Part shown: piece after piece, positions 1-6,649 of the stretch
Position numbering within the stretch: position 1 is the stretch's first letter
Layout of the letters: the number at the start of each line of letters is the position of its first letter
The notes under the pieces: generated by a model
What the model saw: only the letters and a program-made list of their open reading frames with translations
The model's database searches: none
Told to the model about the DNA's origin: nothing
Source of the DNA: Kiritimatiellia bacterium
GTDB lineage: Bacteria > Verrucomicrobiota > Kiritimatiellia > RFP12 > DVOR01
DNA length: 20,156 nucleotides
Direction: 5' to 3'
NCBI GenBank assembly: GCA_900771325.1
Contig: CAAGNN010000009.1
Span: forward strand, 1-20,156
Program-made: the position numbers and the translations under genes

Positions 1-152
1 CCCCGGACCCGCCCCGGGTTGACCCCGGACCCGCCCCGGGTTGACCCCGGACCCGCCCCGGGTTGACCCCGGACCCGCCCCGGGTTGACCCCGGACCCGC
101 CCCGGGTTGACCCTCGACCCGCCCCGGGTTGACCTCGGACCCGCCCCGGGTT
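1..152. repeat. 22-bp GC-rich tandem repeat, about 7 copies
   Basis: Six full 22-bp units start at 21, 43, 65, 87, 109 and 131, and a partial one occupies 1-20. The core is GACCCGCCCCGGGTT. The first units are identical, while the last two differ by one or two bases. The array runs off the left edge, so its full size is unknown. It lies just past the 3' end of the minus-strand amidase gene. The same core recurs with the same 22-bp period at 5707-5794. There are no unique spacers, so it is not a CRISPR array. Function is unknown. Confidence 0.95.
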
Positions 153-196
153 GGGGAGGACGTGGCTGGGGAGGGACTGGGGCGCAGGGTGGGGGT

Positions 197-1246
197 TTAG
201 GGCGTGAAGGCGGCGTTGAGGCCGCGGGCGATGGCGGCGGCGAGGCGCTGTTGGCCGGCGACTTCGGCGAGGAGGGGGTAGTCTTCGACATTGGTCAGGA
301 AGCCCATTTCGATGAGGATGGCGGGGGCCGGGGTGTCGCGCAAGACCTTAAAGTGGGCGTGGCGCAGACCGCGATCGGCCGGCGCGGGGGCCTCCATCGT
401 TAGGAGCGCTTGTTGGACGCAGAAGGCTAGGCGCGTGGCGGCCGGAAGGTGGGCTTGGCCGACCATTGGCGGGCGCGCGGGCGAGTTGGCGGCGGTCCCT
501 TCGCAGCCGTGGGCGGGGAGGGTGTAGACCTCGATGCCCTTGGCTTCGGCGTTGGCGGCGGAGTTGACGTGGATGGAGACGAAGGCATCGATGGCGTTGG
601 CCGCGCCCATCTGTGCGCGCTCCTCGAGGGTGCGTTGCGGACCATCGGCCGCGCGGGTCATCAGGACGCGGTGGCCTTGAGCTTCGAGGAGGCGCTTGAC
701 TTCGAGGGCGACGGCGAGGGTGATGTTCTTTTCGTAGGTCTTGCCGACGCGGCAGCCGGTGTCGCCCGCGCCGTGGCCGGGGTCGAGGAGGATGGTGGCG
801 CGCGCCGGGGGTGGGGCGGGGCGGACGAGTGCCTCGCGGATGAGGGCGCTATCCTTGGCGCCGAGGGCGTTCATTGTGGCGGGCTCGTGGAGGTAGTAGC
901 GGGCACCATCGAGGGTGGCGGTGCGCTTGCCGCGGTCAAAGGTGAAGGTGTGTCCGCCGCCGCGCAGGGTGACCTGCGTCTCGGTGAGCACGCATTCCGT
1001 GCCGAGGGGCAGGCCGAGGGCCTCGGGCAAATCGTGGAAGGGCCGCCGAGCGCAGCCGGAAAGCAACGCGAGGAGCAGAATAAGTGAAAGGAGTCGACAG
1101 TCGACAGTCGACAGTTGACAGTGGCTCGCTGCGCTCGCGATGAGAGATGGCCGTTGGTCAGTCCGTCGCGGAACGCGTCCTGTCGACTGTCGACTGTCGA
1201 CTGTCGACTTTAACCATTGGCGAGCGAAGCGAACAAGTAGGCGCAT
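197..1246 (-). CDS. N-acetylmuramoyl-L-alanine amidase (Amidase_3), lipoprotein
   Basis: This zinc enzyme would cleave the amide bond between N-acetylmuramic acid and the stem peptide in peptidoglycan. The C-terminal half (about 150-347) carries the Amidase_3 signature: DPGHGAGDTG with H158, E172 in TYEKN, H226 in SIHVNSA and E313 in LIEMGF. A hydrophobic stretch followed by LLSGC (C65) is a lipobox, so the protein is probably anchored in a membrane facing the periplasm. About 50 residues precede this signal, which is unusual. Part of them is encoded by two GTCGAC-rich repeats (1092-1121 and 1180-1209), so the native start may have been displaced. ATG at 1246 is the only standard in-frame start before the lipobox. 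It lies 11 nt after the ruvC stop, with a weak AAGG upstream. It is the last gene of the minus-strand group. The family is sure; the start is not. Confidence 0.88.
   Translation of the reverse strand: MRLLVRFARQWLKSTVDSRQSTGRVPRRTDQRPSLIASAASHCQLSTVDCRLLSLILLLALLSGCARRPFHDLPEALGLPLGTECVLTETQVTLRGGGHTFTFDRGKRTATLDGARYYLHEPATMNALGAKDSALIREALVRPAPPPARATILLDPGHGAGDTGCRVGKTYEKNITLAVALEVKRLLEAQGHRVLMTRAADGPQRTLEERAQMGAANAIDAFVSIHVNSAANAEAKGIEVYTLPAHGCEGTAANSPARPPMVGQAHLPAATRLAFCVQQALLTMEAPAPADRGLRHAHFKVLRDTPAPAILIEMGFLTNVEDYPLLAEVAGQQRLAAAIARGLNAAFTP
1092..1209. repeat. GTCGAC-rich inverted repeat (30-bp arms)
   Basis: The arms are 1092-1121 and 1180-1209, and 29 of 30 positions are complementary. 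Each arm is itself made of three to four tandem GTCGACA/TGTCGAC heptamers. The 58-bp interior is unlike the arms. The whole unit lies in the 5' part of the amidase ORF without breaking its frame. It looks like a small inserted repeat cassette; its mechanism is unknown. Confidence 0.9.
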
Positions 1247-1257
1247 AGGATCGGACC

Positions 1258-1779
1258 TTAGAGGGTATTCGGTTGGAGGGCGCGCACGCCGGAGATACGG
1301 TTGAGGTGCGCGAGGGCGATGGCCAGCGCGTCGGCGGCATCGTTTTGGATGGGCGGGGGGAGGGAGAGGATGCGCGCGACCATTGCCTGGACCTGCTCCT
1401 TCTCGGCCGACCCCACGCCGGTGACGGCGCGCTTGACCTCCGAGGGCGAGTATTCGTAGATGGGGATGTTGCGTTTGGCGCAGTTGGCGATGACCACGCC
1501 GCGGGCGTGGCAGAGGATCATCGCGGTACGGGCGTTGCGGGCAAAGAAGACCCCTTCGAGGGCGGCCTCGGCGGGCTGAAACTCGTCCAAGAGCCGCGCG
1601 ACCTCCGCATCGAGGCGGGCGAGGGCGGCGGAGAGGGGCAGTTTGGCGGGGATGCGCACGGGGGCGTAATAGCGGGCCAGACGGCGGCTGCCGAGGGCCT
1701 CGACGATGCCAATGCCGGTCGAGCGCAGAGAGGTGTCAAAGCCAATGGCCAGGCGGGGGAGCGGCTGGGCGGGGATCAT
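1258..1779 (-). CDS. ruvC: Crossover junction endodeoxyribonuclease RuvC
   Basis: RuvC is the Holliday junction resolvase that cuts four-way junctions during homologous recombination, normally with RuvAB. The 173-residue product has the usual length. The acidic active site is visible: D15 in GFDTSLRSTG, E75 in ALEGVFF, and D147 and D150 in QNDAADALAIA. The segment EYSPSEVKRAVTGVGSAEK is also typical of the family. The start is the ATG at 1779, which overlaps the stop of the upstream nuclease gene as ATGA (1776-1779), indicating translational coupling. The amidase gene follows after 11 nt. ruvA and ruvB are not in the window. The neighbouring genes share no obvious pathway with it. The identification is strong. 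Confidence 0.93.
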   Translation of the reverse strand: MIPAQPLPRLAIGFDTSLRSTGIGIVEALGSRRLARYYAPVRIPAKLPLSAALARLDAEVARLLDEFQPAEAALEGVFFARNARTAMILCHARGVVIANCAKRNIPIYEYSPSEVKRAVTGVGSAEKEQVQAMVARILSLPPPIQNDAADALAIALAHLNRISGVRALQPNTL

Positions 1780-2810
1780 CGCGCACCTCCCCAGGCCGGC
1801 CAGAAGCGCGTCACCTCGGGCGTTTCGAGGGCGGACTGCGCTTCGGCGGAGAGGGCGGGGAAGAAGTCGAGCCCCGTGCGCGATTCCAGGTCGCGAATCG
1901 AGCGGAAGCAGTAGCGCGGGCGCTTGGAGGCGGGGGTCTCCTGGGGCATATAGGCACCGATGGCGCGCAGGTGGCCGCGGTGAATGGAGGCGATGACCAT
2001 CGCGAAGCCGCCGGGAATGCGCACGCGGCCGCGCTTGAGCTTGGGTTTGCGCGCGTCGGGGACGGTGCAGACGATGACCCAGAGGGTGTCGCCAATCCCG
2101 GAGAGGTCGTCGGCAATCGTCTGCTCGAGCTCGCGCCAGGGGCCGCGGTTGAGGTCGGGCCGCTGCGGGGCGATATTCGTCATCAGGAAGGTTTGCTTTT
2201 GGGCGGCCTTGCCATAGCGCGTGGCGATGACCGAGTTGGGGGCCAGGTGGCCGCGGTCGTAGCCCGAGCCGGTGTACGCCTCGGGGGTGGGCGAGCCGGG
2301 GACCTCCTTGTCCTGCTCGAAGGGCGGGCGCGGCGGCGAGCCGGAGAGGAGCTTTTGGGTGGGCACGGCGTAGGCGGCCCAGACCGGGTGGCCGAGCGAG
2401 GGCGAGTAGCCCACCCAATAGCCTTGGCGCTTGAGCAGGCGGATGTCGCGCGGGGCCAGGGTGGGGTCCTTCACTTGGGGCACGCCGAAGGGGAGCGGCC
2501 CCTTGCCGGGCTCCTGGGTGTAGGGGATCTGCGCGTCGCGGCCGGTGAGGCCGAGGCGGTCGGTGAGGTCGGCCGTGATGGCGCCGATAGCCTCCAGGGT
2601 GGGCTCGAGGGCACCATAACCGGCGCGCACGGCGGTCGGCTGATGGGCAAAGAGGTTGCCCAGGGCGAGGGTGAGGGCCACGGCCGCTGCGCTCAGCCAC
2701 CGCCACAGCCGCTTGCTGCGCCCCTCGGGGGCAGCCTTGCGCGAACGTTTGGGGGCGGCCTTCTTCGGTTTGGCTCCGGCCGGCGCGGAGGCCTCGCGTC
2801 TAGCGGCCAT
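1776..2810 (-). CDS. DNA/RNA non-specific endonuclease (DRGH, His-Me finger), membrane-anchored
   Basis: This belongs to the Serratia nuclease/EndoG family of metal-dependent nucleases that cut DNA and RNA without sequence preference. The 344-residue product shows the diagnostic DRGHLAP at 185-191 (general base H188) and TNIAPQ...LNRGPW with N221 as the likely metal ligand. The N-terminus is very basic (about 1-35, rich in K, R and A), then has one hydrophobic segment at about 38-52. This suggests a signal anchor with the nuclease domain outside the cytoplasm. ATG at 2810 is preceded by GGGGAG at suitable spacing and overlaps the 3' end of the HD gene by 11 nt. The ruvC gene overlaps its stop. 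A longer upstream reading in this frame is a shadow of the HD gene. A nutritional or periplasmic DNA-degradation role is inference. Confidence 0.92.
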   Translation of the reverse strand: MAARREASAPAGAKPKKAAPKRSRKAAPEGRSKRLWRWLSAAAVALTLALGNLFAHQPTAVRAGYGALEPTLEAIGAITADLTDRLGLTGRDAQIPYTQEPGKGPLPFGVPQVKDPTLAPRDIRLLKRQGYWVGYSPSLGHPVWAAYAVPTQKLLSGSPPRPPFEQDKEVPGSPTPEAYTGSGYDRGHLAPNSVIATRYGKAAQKQTFLMTNIAPQRPDLNRGPWRELEQTIADDLSGIGDTLWVIVCTVPDARKPKLKRGRVRIPGGFAMVIASIHRGHLRAIGAYMPQETPASKRPRYCFRSIRDLESRTGLDFFPALSAEAQSALETPEVTRFWPAWGGAR

Positions 2811-3585
2811 TGCCGGCTCCCCGTGCCAAGGCCGCCTCGGCCACCTGGCAGCAGTGCTCGATGGTCGCGCGCTCCTGGGGCAGGATGGAGACGAGGTAAT
2901 CGCGCCGCTGGGCCACCTCGCCGCGCGCCTGGGCCAGACGGTAGCTCTCGCGGAAGTGGAGGCCGCCGTTGCACCAGGCCAGCTGGATGAAGACGAAGTC
3001 GGCGAAGGAGGCGATGTCGGCATAGTCGATGCTTTCGCCCGTCTCGATGGCCGCGACGATTTTGGGCGAGGGGGCGGCGGTGAAGGGGAGGCCCCAGTAG
3101 ACCTCGGGGTGGGAGGGGAGATAGTTGGTTGCGATGGTTTCGTCGAGGACGGTGAAGATGTCGAGCTTATCGGCATCGCGCACCAGGTGGGCGAGGGCGG
3201 CTTCGTCGGGCGCGAGGCTCGGGGGCAGGTCGCGCAGGTTGTGGAACTCGATGGCGCGCAGGATGAGGTTGCGCTCGCTCGCCTCGCGGTCGTCCAGCCA
3301 ACCCAGGCGCAGCACTTCGCCGCAGCTGAGCAGGGCGTGGTTGACGCTCACGCGGTCGCTGAAGGTGTGATACTGCATAAACTGGCGAAAGCGCCCCAGG
3401 TCGTGCAACCACGCGGCCGTCTCGCCGGCGGCGCGCAGGGCCTCCGGGAACTCAGGCGAGGCCATAATCGCGCGCGCATTCTCCACCACCCGCCGGGTGT
3501 GCGCCAGCTTCAGGTCGTTCATATCCTCGTGCGGGAAGGTCTGATAGTAGGCCAAAAAGGCCTCTGCAATCTCTTCGTTCTTCAT
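2800..3585 (-). CDS. HD domain phosphohydrolase
   Basis: HD domain proteins are metal-dependent phosphohydrolases acting on nucleotides or other phosphoesters; the substrate here cannot be read from sequence. The 261-residue product shows H29, the paired H61-D62 in AWLHDLGRF, H83, H115 and the later Asp in RDADKLD (137-141), in the order expected for the fold. No membrane segment or partner domain is seen, so it is probably a cytoplasmic stand-alone enzyme. The start at 3585 has no Shine-Dalgarno. Instead TATACT lies at 3593-3598, seven bases before the ATG, so the mRNA could be leaderless. A GC-rich hairpin (3599-3629) sits directly upstream. Its end overlaps the nuclease gene, so it is probably first in the four-gene unit. 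Confidence 0.88.
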   Translation of the reverse strand: MKNEEIAEAFLAYYQTFPHEDMNDLKLAHTRRVVENARAIMASPEFPEALRAAGETAAWLHDLGRFRQFMQYHTFSDRVSVNHALLSCGEVLRLGWLDDREASERNLILRAIEFHNLRDLPPSLAPDEAALAHLVRDADKLDIFTVLDETIATNYLPSHPEVYWGLPFTAAPSPKIVAAIETGESIDYADIASFADFVFIQLAWCNGGLHFRESYRLAQARGEVAQRRDYLVSILPQERATIEHCCQVAEAALARGAGNGR

Positions 3586-3592
3586 ACCCGGC

Positions 3593-3598
3593 AGTATA
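3593..3598 (-). promoter_or_regulatory. Possible -10 box for a leaderless HD-gene mRNA
   Basis: On the minus strand TATACT is followed by seven bases and then the ATG at 3585. Transcription would start at or next to the start codon. No Shine-Dalgarno exists in that gap, which agrees with leaderless translation. No -35 match is visible because the hairpin occupies that position, so the call is tentative. Confidence 0.4.
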
Positions 3599-3629
3599 CC
3601 ACATCCGCCCGCGGGGCGGGCGGATGTGG
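3599..3629. terminator. Perfect GC-rich hairpin between GH97 and HD genes
   Basis: A 14-bp perfect stem (3599-3612 pairing with 3616-3629) closes a GGG triloop. It lies 80 nt past the GH97 stop codon and just before the HD start. It could end GH97 transcription or act as a roadblock. It lacks the T-run of a standard intrinsic terminator on the minus strand, so the role is inferred from position. Confidence 0.5.
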
Positions 3630-3708
3630 GGGAGGAGAGAGGATAGATGTGGGCGGATAGAGGCGCGCGCGTGCCGCGACGGAGCGGCCTTCTATGATCT
3701 GTCCTCTG

Positions 3709-5655
3709 TCATCGCGAGCGCTCCTGCGGTGTCAGGCGCAGGAGAAAGCCTCCGCCGGGGGCGCAGGGGAGGGAGAGGGGATCGCCGGGGTGGAAGGAGC
3801 GCGAGGAGAGGGTGTAATCGGTGGCGACGGCGTCGGAGGTCGGGCTGTCGGAGGCGAGGGTGAGAAGGTAGTCGGTGCCCGCTTCGAGCCAGGGAGGGGT
3901 GAGGGCGAAGGAGGCACCGGCGTTCCCGGCTAGGCCGGCGGCCCAGACCTCGCGCCCCTTGCGGCGGTAGACGATGAGGCCGCGGTCGGGGTCTTCGGGG
4001 ACGATGGCGCGGGAGTCGTCGAAGGTGGTGGGGCAGGCGGCGAGGAGGCGGGTAAAGTCGGGCTCGCGGCGGTAGGCGGAGGGGGCGTCGCAGAGCATTC
4101 GGATGGCCGAGTCGTAGACCAGGAAGAGGGCGGCCTGGCGGCAGCGGGTGCCCATACTCATCGGGCGGCGGAAGTCGGCGCGGTAGGTGGCTCGGGAGGC
4201 GTTGCGCATAGCGCCGGGGGTGTAGTCGGCGCTGCCGGCGAGGAGGCGGGTGAAGGCGATGCGCAGGTCGTTGGTGATGAAGTCCATCTCCGCGCCGGTC
4301 CACTTCACTTGCTCGAGACCGAAGACGCCTTCGTAGGAGAGGACGTTGGGGAAGGTGCGCGCGAGGCCGGTGGGCTTGTGGATGCCGTGGTAGTCGAGCA
4401 CCAGGCGGAGGCGCGCGGCAACGGCGGCGGTGTGGTAGAGGAAGCGGGCGATCTCGGCATCATCGCGGTCGAAGAAGTCAATCTTGAAGCCGCAGACGCC
4501 CAGCTTGGCGTAGTGCGCAAAGATCTCCTCCTGCCGGCCGATGAGTTGCTGCCAGGAGCTCCAGAGGATGATGCCTACGCCCCGCGCTTTGGCGTGCGCG
4601 AGGATGGCGGGGAGGTCAATCTCCGGGACAATCTTCGTGACGTCGAGGTTCTGCGCCCACCCCTCGTCAAGGATGACGTATTCCACCCCGAAGTCGGCCG
4701 CGAAGTCGATGTAGGCGCAATAGGTCTCGGTGTTGACGCCGGCCGGGAAGGGCGTGCCCTCCAGGCCCCAGTGGTTCCACCAATCCCAGGCCACCTGCCC
4801 GGGGCGGACCCAGGAGAAGTCGCCCTGCGCCGGCTCGGAGAGGGCGAGGACCAGGTCGTTGGCGTAGAGTTCGCCCAGGTCGCCGGCCATCATCACCACG
4901 CGCCAGGGGAAGGTCCGCGTACCGGCCGTGCGGACCAGATAATCGGCCCGAGCCGTCACGCGCGAATACCGGCGCGAGGAACCATCCTGCGTCAGCGGCC
5001 AACGCGCCTGCATCGCCTCCAACGCCCCGGTCGCCGCGTCCGGCCGCCGCAGATTGAGTCCCGGATAGTCGCGTAGCTCCGCCTCGGTCACCGCCAACGC
5101 GCACCCCGGCTGCACCACCGTCACCGGCAGGTAGATGAGCCGCCCGGGCTCGATGCCTGTCACGCGCGAGCGTTGGTGCGGGCTCTCCCAACTCTGCTGG
5201 AAGGGGTCGCCCTCCCACGCGCCATTCCCATACCCATAGAAGAGCTCCGCCTCCGGGCGCGGCTGCAGACCGAACTGCTCGCTGCGCACCTCCACTTCGC
5301 CCGCCAAGGCACTCAGCCACCGGTAGGCCACGCCCCAATCGGTCGCCACGGCTTCCAACGCGAGTCCATTGCCCAATTCCAGCCGCGCGCCCACCGCCTC
5401 CAAGTCAATCGCCGAGCGTTTCGTCCCTAACGGCACCGCCCCGCCCAACTGCCGCCGGAAGGGCTCCACCTTCCCCGGCTTAACCGCGCCCACCCCCGCC
5501 ACCTCCAACCCAATCACCTGCGGCGCAAGCGCCACCTGCTCGCCGCGAAAGACCGAGTAATAGAGCGCATCGCCTGAGCGCGCAATCGTCAGCCGGTTGA
5601 GTCCATCGGGCGAGGTGACACTCAGCAGCGTCGTCAATATCACTTCCGAAACCAT
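3709..5655 (-). CDS. Glycoside hydrolase family 97 (alpha-galactosidase/alpha-glucosidase type)
   Basis: GH97 enzymes hydrolyse alpha-glucosides or alpha-galactosides and consist of an N-terminal beta-super-sandwich, a (beta/alpha)8 barrel and a C-terminal beta domain. The 648-residue product fits this plan. The start resembles the family N-terminus (SVTSPDGLNRLTI), the barrel begins near VAWDWWNHWG (about 288), and GFKIDFFDRDD carries D393. In retaining GH97 alpha-galactosidases the nucleophile Asp sits in this segment, and E448 in YEGVFGLEQ is placed like the acid/base. A retaining, alpha-galactosidase-like activity is therefore likelier than the inverting SusB type. No signal peptide is visible, so a cytoplasmic place is likely; many relatives are exported. 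The ATG at 5655 follows GGAG and a good promoter. The gene appears to be transcribed alone. Confidence 0.9.
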   Translation of the reverse strand: MVSEVILTTLLSVTSPDGLNRLTIARSGDALYYSVFRGEQVALAPQVIGLEVAGVGAVKPGKVEPFRRQLGGAVPLGTKRSAIDLEAVGARLELGNGLALEAVATDWGVAYRWLSALAGEVEVRSEQFGLQPRPEAELFYGYGNGAWEGDPFQQSWESPHQRSRVTGIEPGRLIYLPVTVVQPGCALAVTEAELRDYPGLNLRRPDAATGALEAMQARWPLTQDGSSRRYSRVTARADYLVRTAGTRTFPWRVVMMAGDLGELYANDLVLALSEPAQGDFSWVRPGQVAWDWWNHWGLEGTPFPAGVNTETYCAYIDFAADFGVEYVILDEGWAQNLDVTKIVPEIDLPAILAHAKARGVGIILWSSWQQLIGRQEEIFAHYAKLGVCGFKIDFFDRDDAEIARFLYHTAAVAARLRLVLDYHGIHKPTGLARTFPNVLSYEGVFGLEQVKWTGAEMDFITNDLRIAFTRLLAGSADYTPGAMRNASRATYRADFRRPMSMGTRCRQAALFLVYDSAIRMLCDAPSAYRREPDFTRLLAACPTTFDDSRAIVPEDPDRGLIVYRRKGREVWAAGLAGNAGASFALTPPWLEAGTDYLLTLASDSPTSDAVATDYTLSSRSFHPGDPLSLPCAPGGGFLLRLTPQERSR

Positions 5656-5676
5656 CGTCTCTCTCCTTCAGCCCCC

Positions 5677-5706
5677 ATTATACGACGCACGCCCCGCTCC
5701 CTTCAA
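5677..5706 (-). promoter_or_regulatory. Sigma70-type promoter of the GH97 gene
   Basis: On the minus strand TTGAAG (5701-5706) and TATAAT (5677-5682) are separated by 18 bp. They give a leader of about 15 nt containing GGAGAG before the ATG at 5655. The -35 element touches the start of the 22-bp repeat array. Confidence 0.7.
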
Positions 5707-5794
5707 CTCCCCGACCCGCCCCGGGTTGCCTCCCGACCAGCCCCAGGTTGGCCCTCGACCCGCCCCGGGTTGACTCCCGACCCGCCCCGGGTTG
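5707..5794. repeat. Second array of the 22-bp GC-rich repeat, 4 copies
   Basis: The core GACCCGCCCCGGGTT occurs at 5713, 5757 and 5779, with a diverged copy at 5735, all at a 22-bp period. It is in the same orientation as the array at 1-152 but more diverged. It lies directly upstream of the GH97 promoter and about 200 bp from the tRNA gene. Confidence 0.9.
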
Positions 5795-5974
5795 GTCTTG
5801 GGCCCGGGGCGCTCGTTCTGATGGGTCGCGTCCTCGCGGCCCAGGTGTGAACCCAGACCGCTGGGGACGGCAGCCAGCAGAACAATCCATACGGGTGCAA
5901 CCCGCACTTCGCTCGCCATTCATCGCGCTCTGTTCACCGTTCCTCGCAGTTTTAACCGAGACGATATTTTTTGC
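5795..5974. other. Gene-free stretch between repeat array and tRNA promoter
   Basis: No credible gene is visible here on either strand. The open frames across it translate the GC-rich repeat or run into the tRNA. The only notable item is a short duplicated phrase near 5922-5943, CCATTCATCGCGCTC followed by GTTCACCGTTC, reminiscent of simple short repeats. Confidence 0.5.
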
Positions 5975-6003
5975 TTGCATTGACGCGATGGGTTTGCTAT
6001 TCT
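5975..6003 (+). promoter_or_regulatory. Probable promoter of tRNA-Ala
   Basis: TTGCAT (5975-5980) and TATTCT (5998-6003) are separated by 17 bp, with the tRNA beginning 16 bp later. An overlapping alternative is TTGACG (5980-5985) with TATGCG (6003-6008), also spaced 17 bp. Either would start the transcript a few bases before the mature tRNA. Confidence 0.5.
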
Positions 6004-6018
6004 ATGCGGCACTTTCAC

Positions 6019-6094
6019 GGGGCGGTAGCTCAGTTGGTAGAGCATCACGTTCGCAACGTGGGGGTCAGGGGTTCGAATCCCCTTCGCTCCACCA
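6019..6094 (+). tRNA. tRNA-Ala (CGC anticodon)
   Basis: The full 76-nt cloverleaf is visible. The acceptor stem GGGGCGG pairs with TCGCTCC and includes the G3:U70 pair that defines alanine identity. The D arm is GCTC-AGTTGGTA-GAGC. The anticodon loop TTCGCAA carries CGC. The T arm has loop TTCGAAT, and CCA is encoded. A terminator follows at 6118. The gene marks the junction between GC-rich chromosome and the less GC-rich element, and is intact. Confidence 0.97.
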
Positions 6095-6117
6095 TCAAAT
6101 GATGGCACCCGGACATT

Positions 6118-6149
6118 AGACCGAAGCAATCGCTTCGGTCTTTTGTTTT
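6118..6149 (+). terminator. Rho-independent terminator after tRNA-Ala
   Basis: A perfect 10-bp stem, AGACCGAAGC / GCTTCGGTCT, has the tetraloop AATC and is followed directly by TTTGTTTT. It ends the tRNA transcript. Confidence 0.93.
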
Positions 6150-6156
6150 GTATAGA

Positions 6157-6217
6157 CCCCCGTTTTACAAAGACTTGTGCGTTTCTTGCGGGCCTATAAA
6201 CGCACCCAGAACGGGGG
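6157..6217. repeat. Nested inverted repeat near the element's left edge
   Basis: Outer arms CCCCCGTT (6157-6164) and AACGGGGG (6210-6217) enclose inner arms GTGCGTTT (6177-6184) and AAACGCAC (6198-6205). All pairs are perfect. The inner loop is 13 nt, and the internal bulge is 12 nt on one side and 4 nt on the other. It could be a recombinase site, an operator or an RNA structure. Confidence 0.7.
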
Positions 6218-6451
6218 GCGATAAAAGCCCTTTTTAGCCCAAAAATGGTCAAAAGCGCGGGGTATTGTCTAACATTAGGGGGCAAAGTCTCCCACCTTCT
6301 ATTTCTCGTATAACACTATGGTATTGAAGAAGAAATGCGATAAACCGTAAATCTTTTGTATTTTGACCGTTTGGTATTGTAGGGGACCAAAGGCGCGTGT
6401 GAAAAATAGGCTTTTGCGGACTCCCTGCGTTCGTTTTGAAGGGGAATACAT

Positions 6452-6494
6452 TTTCTGTGTAAAAAAGTTGCCACTTGTGTCTTTTAGGGAAAGT
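6452..6494 (+). repeat. 43-nt leader repeat, copy A
   Basis: This matches 12564-12606 with two substitutions and two single-base indels. The shared blocks are AAAAAAGTTGCC and GTCTTTTAGGGAAAGT. Copy A sits immediately before a 41-codon ORF and the recombinase operon. Confidence 0.9.
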
Positions 6495-6620
6495 ATGGAA
6501 CACATACATCAGATTACAAGCGGAGAGTGCGTCTCCGAGGCGCACGCGAAGGTCATTCAGATGCTGGCTGTCGTTATTTGCAGAATGCGTCAGAAAGAAC
6601 TGGATAAAGGGTTGAATTAG
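6495..6620 (+). CDS. Small hypothetical protein (41 aa)
   Basis: A short ORF starts at ATG 6495 with AGGGA just upstream and ends at TAG 6620, 29 nt before the DUF2924 start. The product looks helical (AKVIQMLAVVICRMRQKELDK) and has no recognisable domain. Its start directly follows the 43-nt leader repeat that also precedes the replication operon. It could instead be a leader peptide or untranslated. Confidence 0.4.
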   Translation: MEHIHQITSGECVSEAHAKVIQMLAVVICRMRQKELDKGLN

Positions 6621-6649
6621 AGGTATATCTACTGTCAGAAAGGAGCCTT

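Larger units (their letters stand above)
6150..6494. other. Gene-free left edge of the element with dyads and repeats
   Basis: This AT-richer stretch holds no convincing gene beyond the small ORF that follows it. It contains the nested inverted repeat 6157-6217, a weak hairpin GGGC/GCCC with a T-run (6216-6235), a distant inverted pair GGTCAAAA (6247-6254) / TTTTGACC (6361-6368), and three copies of GGTATTG (6261, 6320, 6373). A possible promoter, TTGAAG (6436) with TGTAAA (6458) 16 bp apart, precedes the small ORF. A recombination site is expected somewhere here because the GC content changes and the recombinase gene is near. Confidence 0.5.

Noticed and set aside
1..152. CRISPR array
   Set aside because: Units are contiguous 22-bp copies with no variable spacers, and no cas genes are near.
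1258..2706. 482-aa minus-strand frame reading into ruvC
   Set aside because: Its first 300 residues are Arg/Pro-rich out-of-frame translation of the nuclease gene; RuvC starts at 1779.
2656..3660. Long plus-strand open frames opposite the minus-strand genes (also 449-1087, 1273-1914, 1971-2990, 4309-5076)
   Set aside because: High GC removes stop codons in the opposite strand. The products are low-complexity Gly/Ala/Val-rich with no domains, while the minus frames encode clear families.
6019..6094. Integration into the tRNA gene itself
   Set aside because: The tRNA is complete, and no second copy of its 3' end is visible in the window. The right end of the element is not included, so the exact site cannot be set.
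6216..6235. Intrinsic terminator GGGC/GCCC with T-run
   Set aside because: The stem is only 4 bp and overlaps the nested dyad; noted but not called as a separate feature.
5920..6285. Minus-strand open frame containing GAKGIRTPDP and MLYQLSY
   Set aside because: It is the reverse complement of the tRNA-Ala gene and its flanks, a well-known false protein signature.
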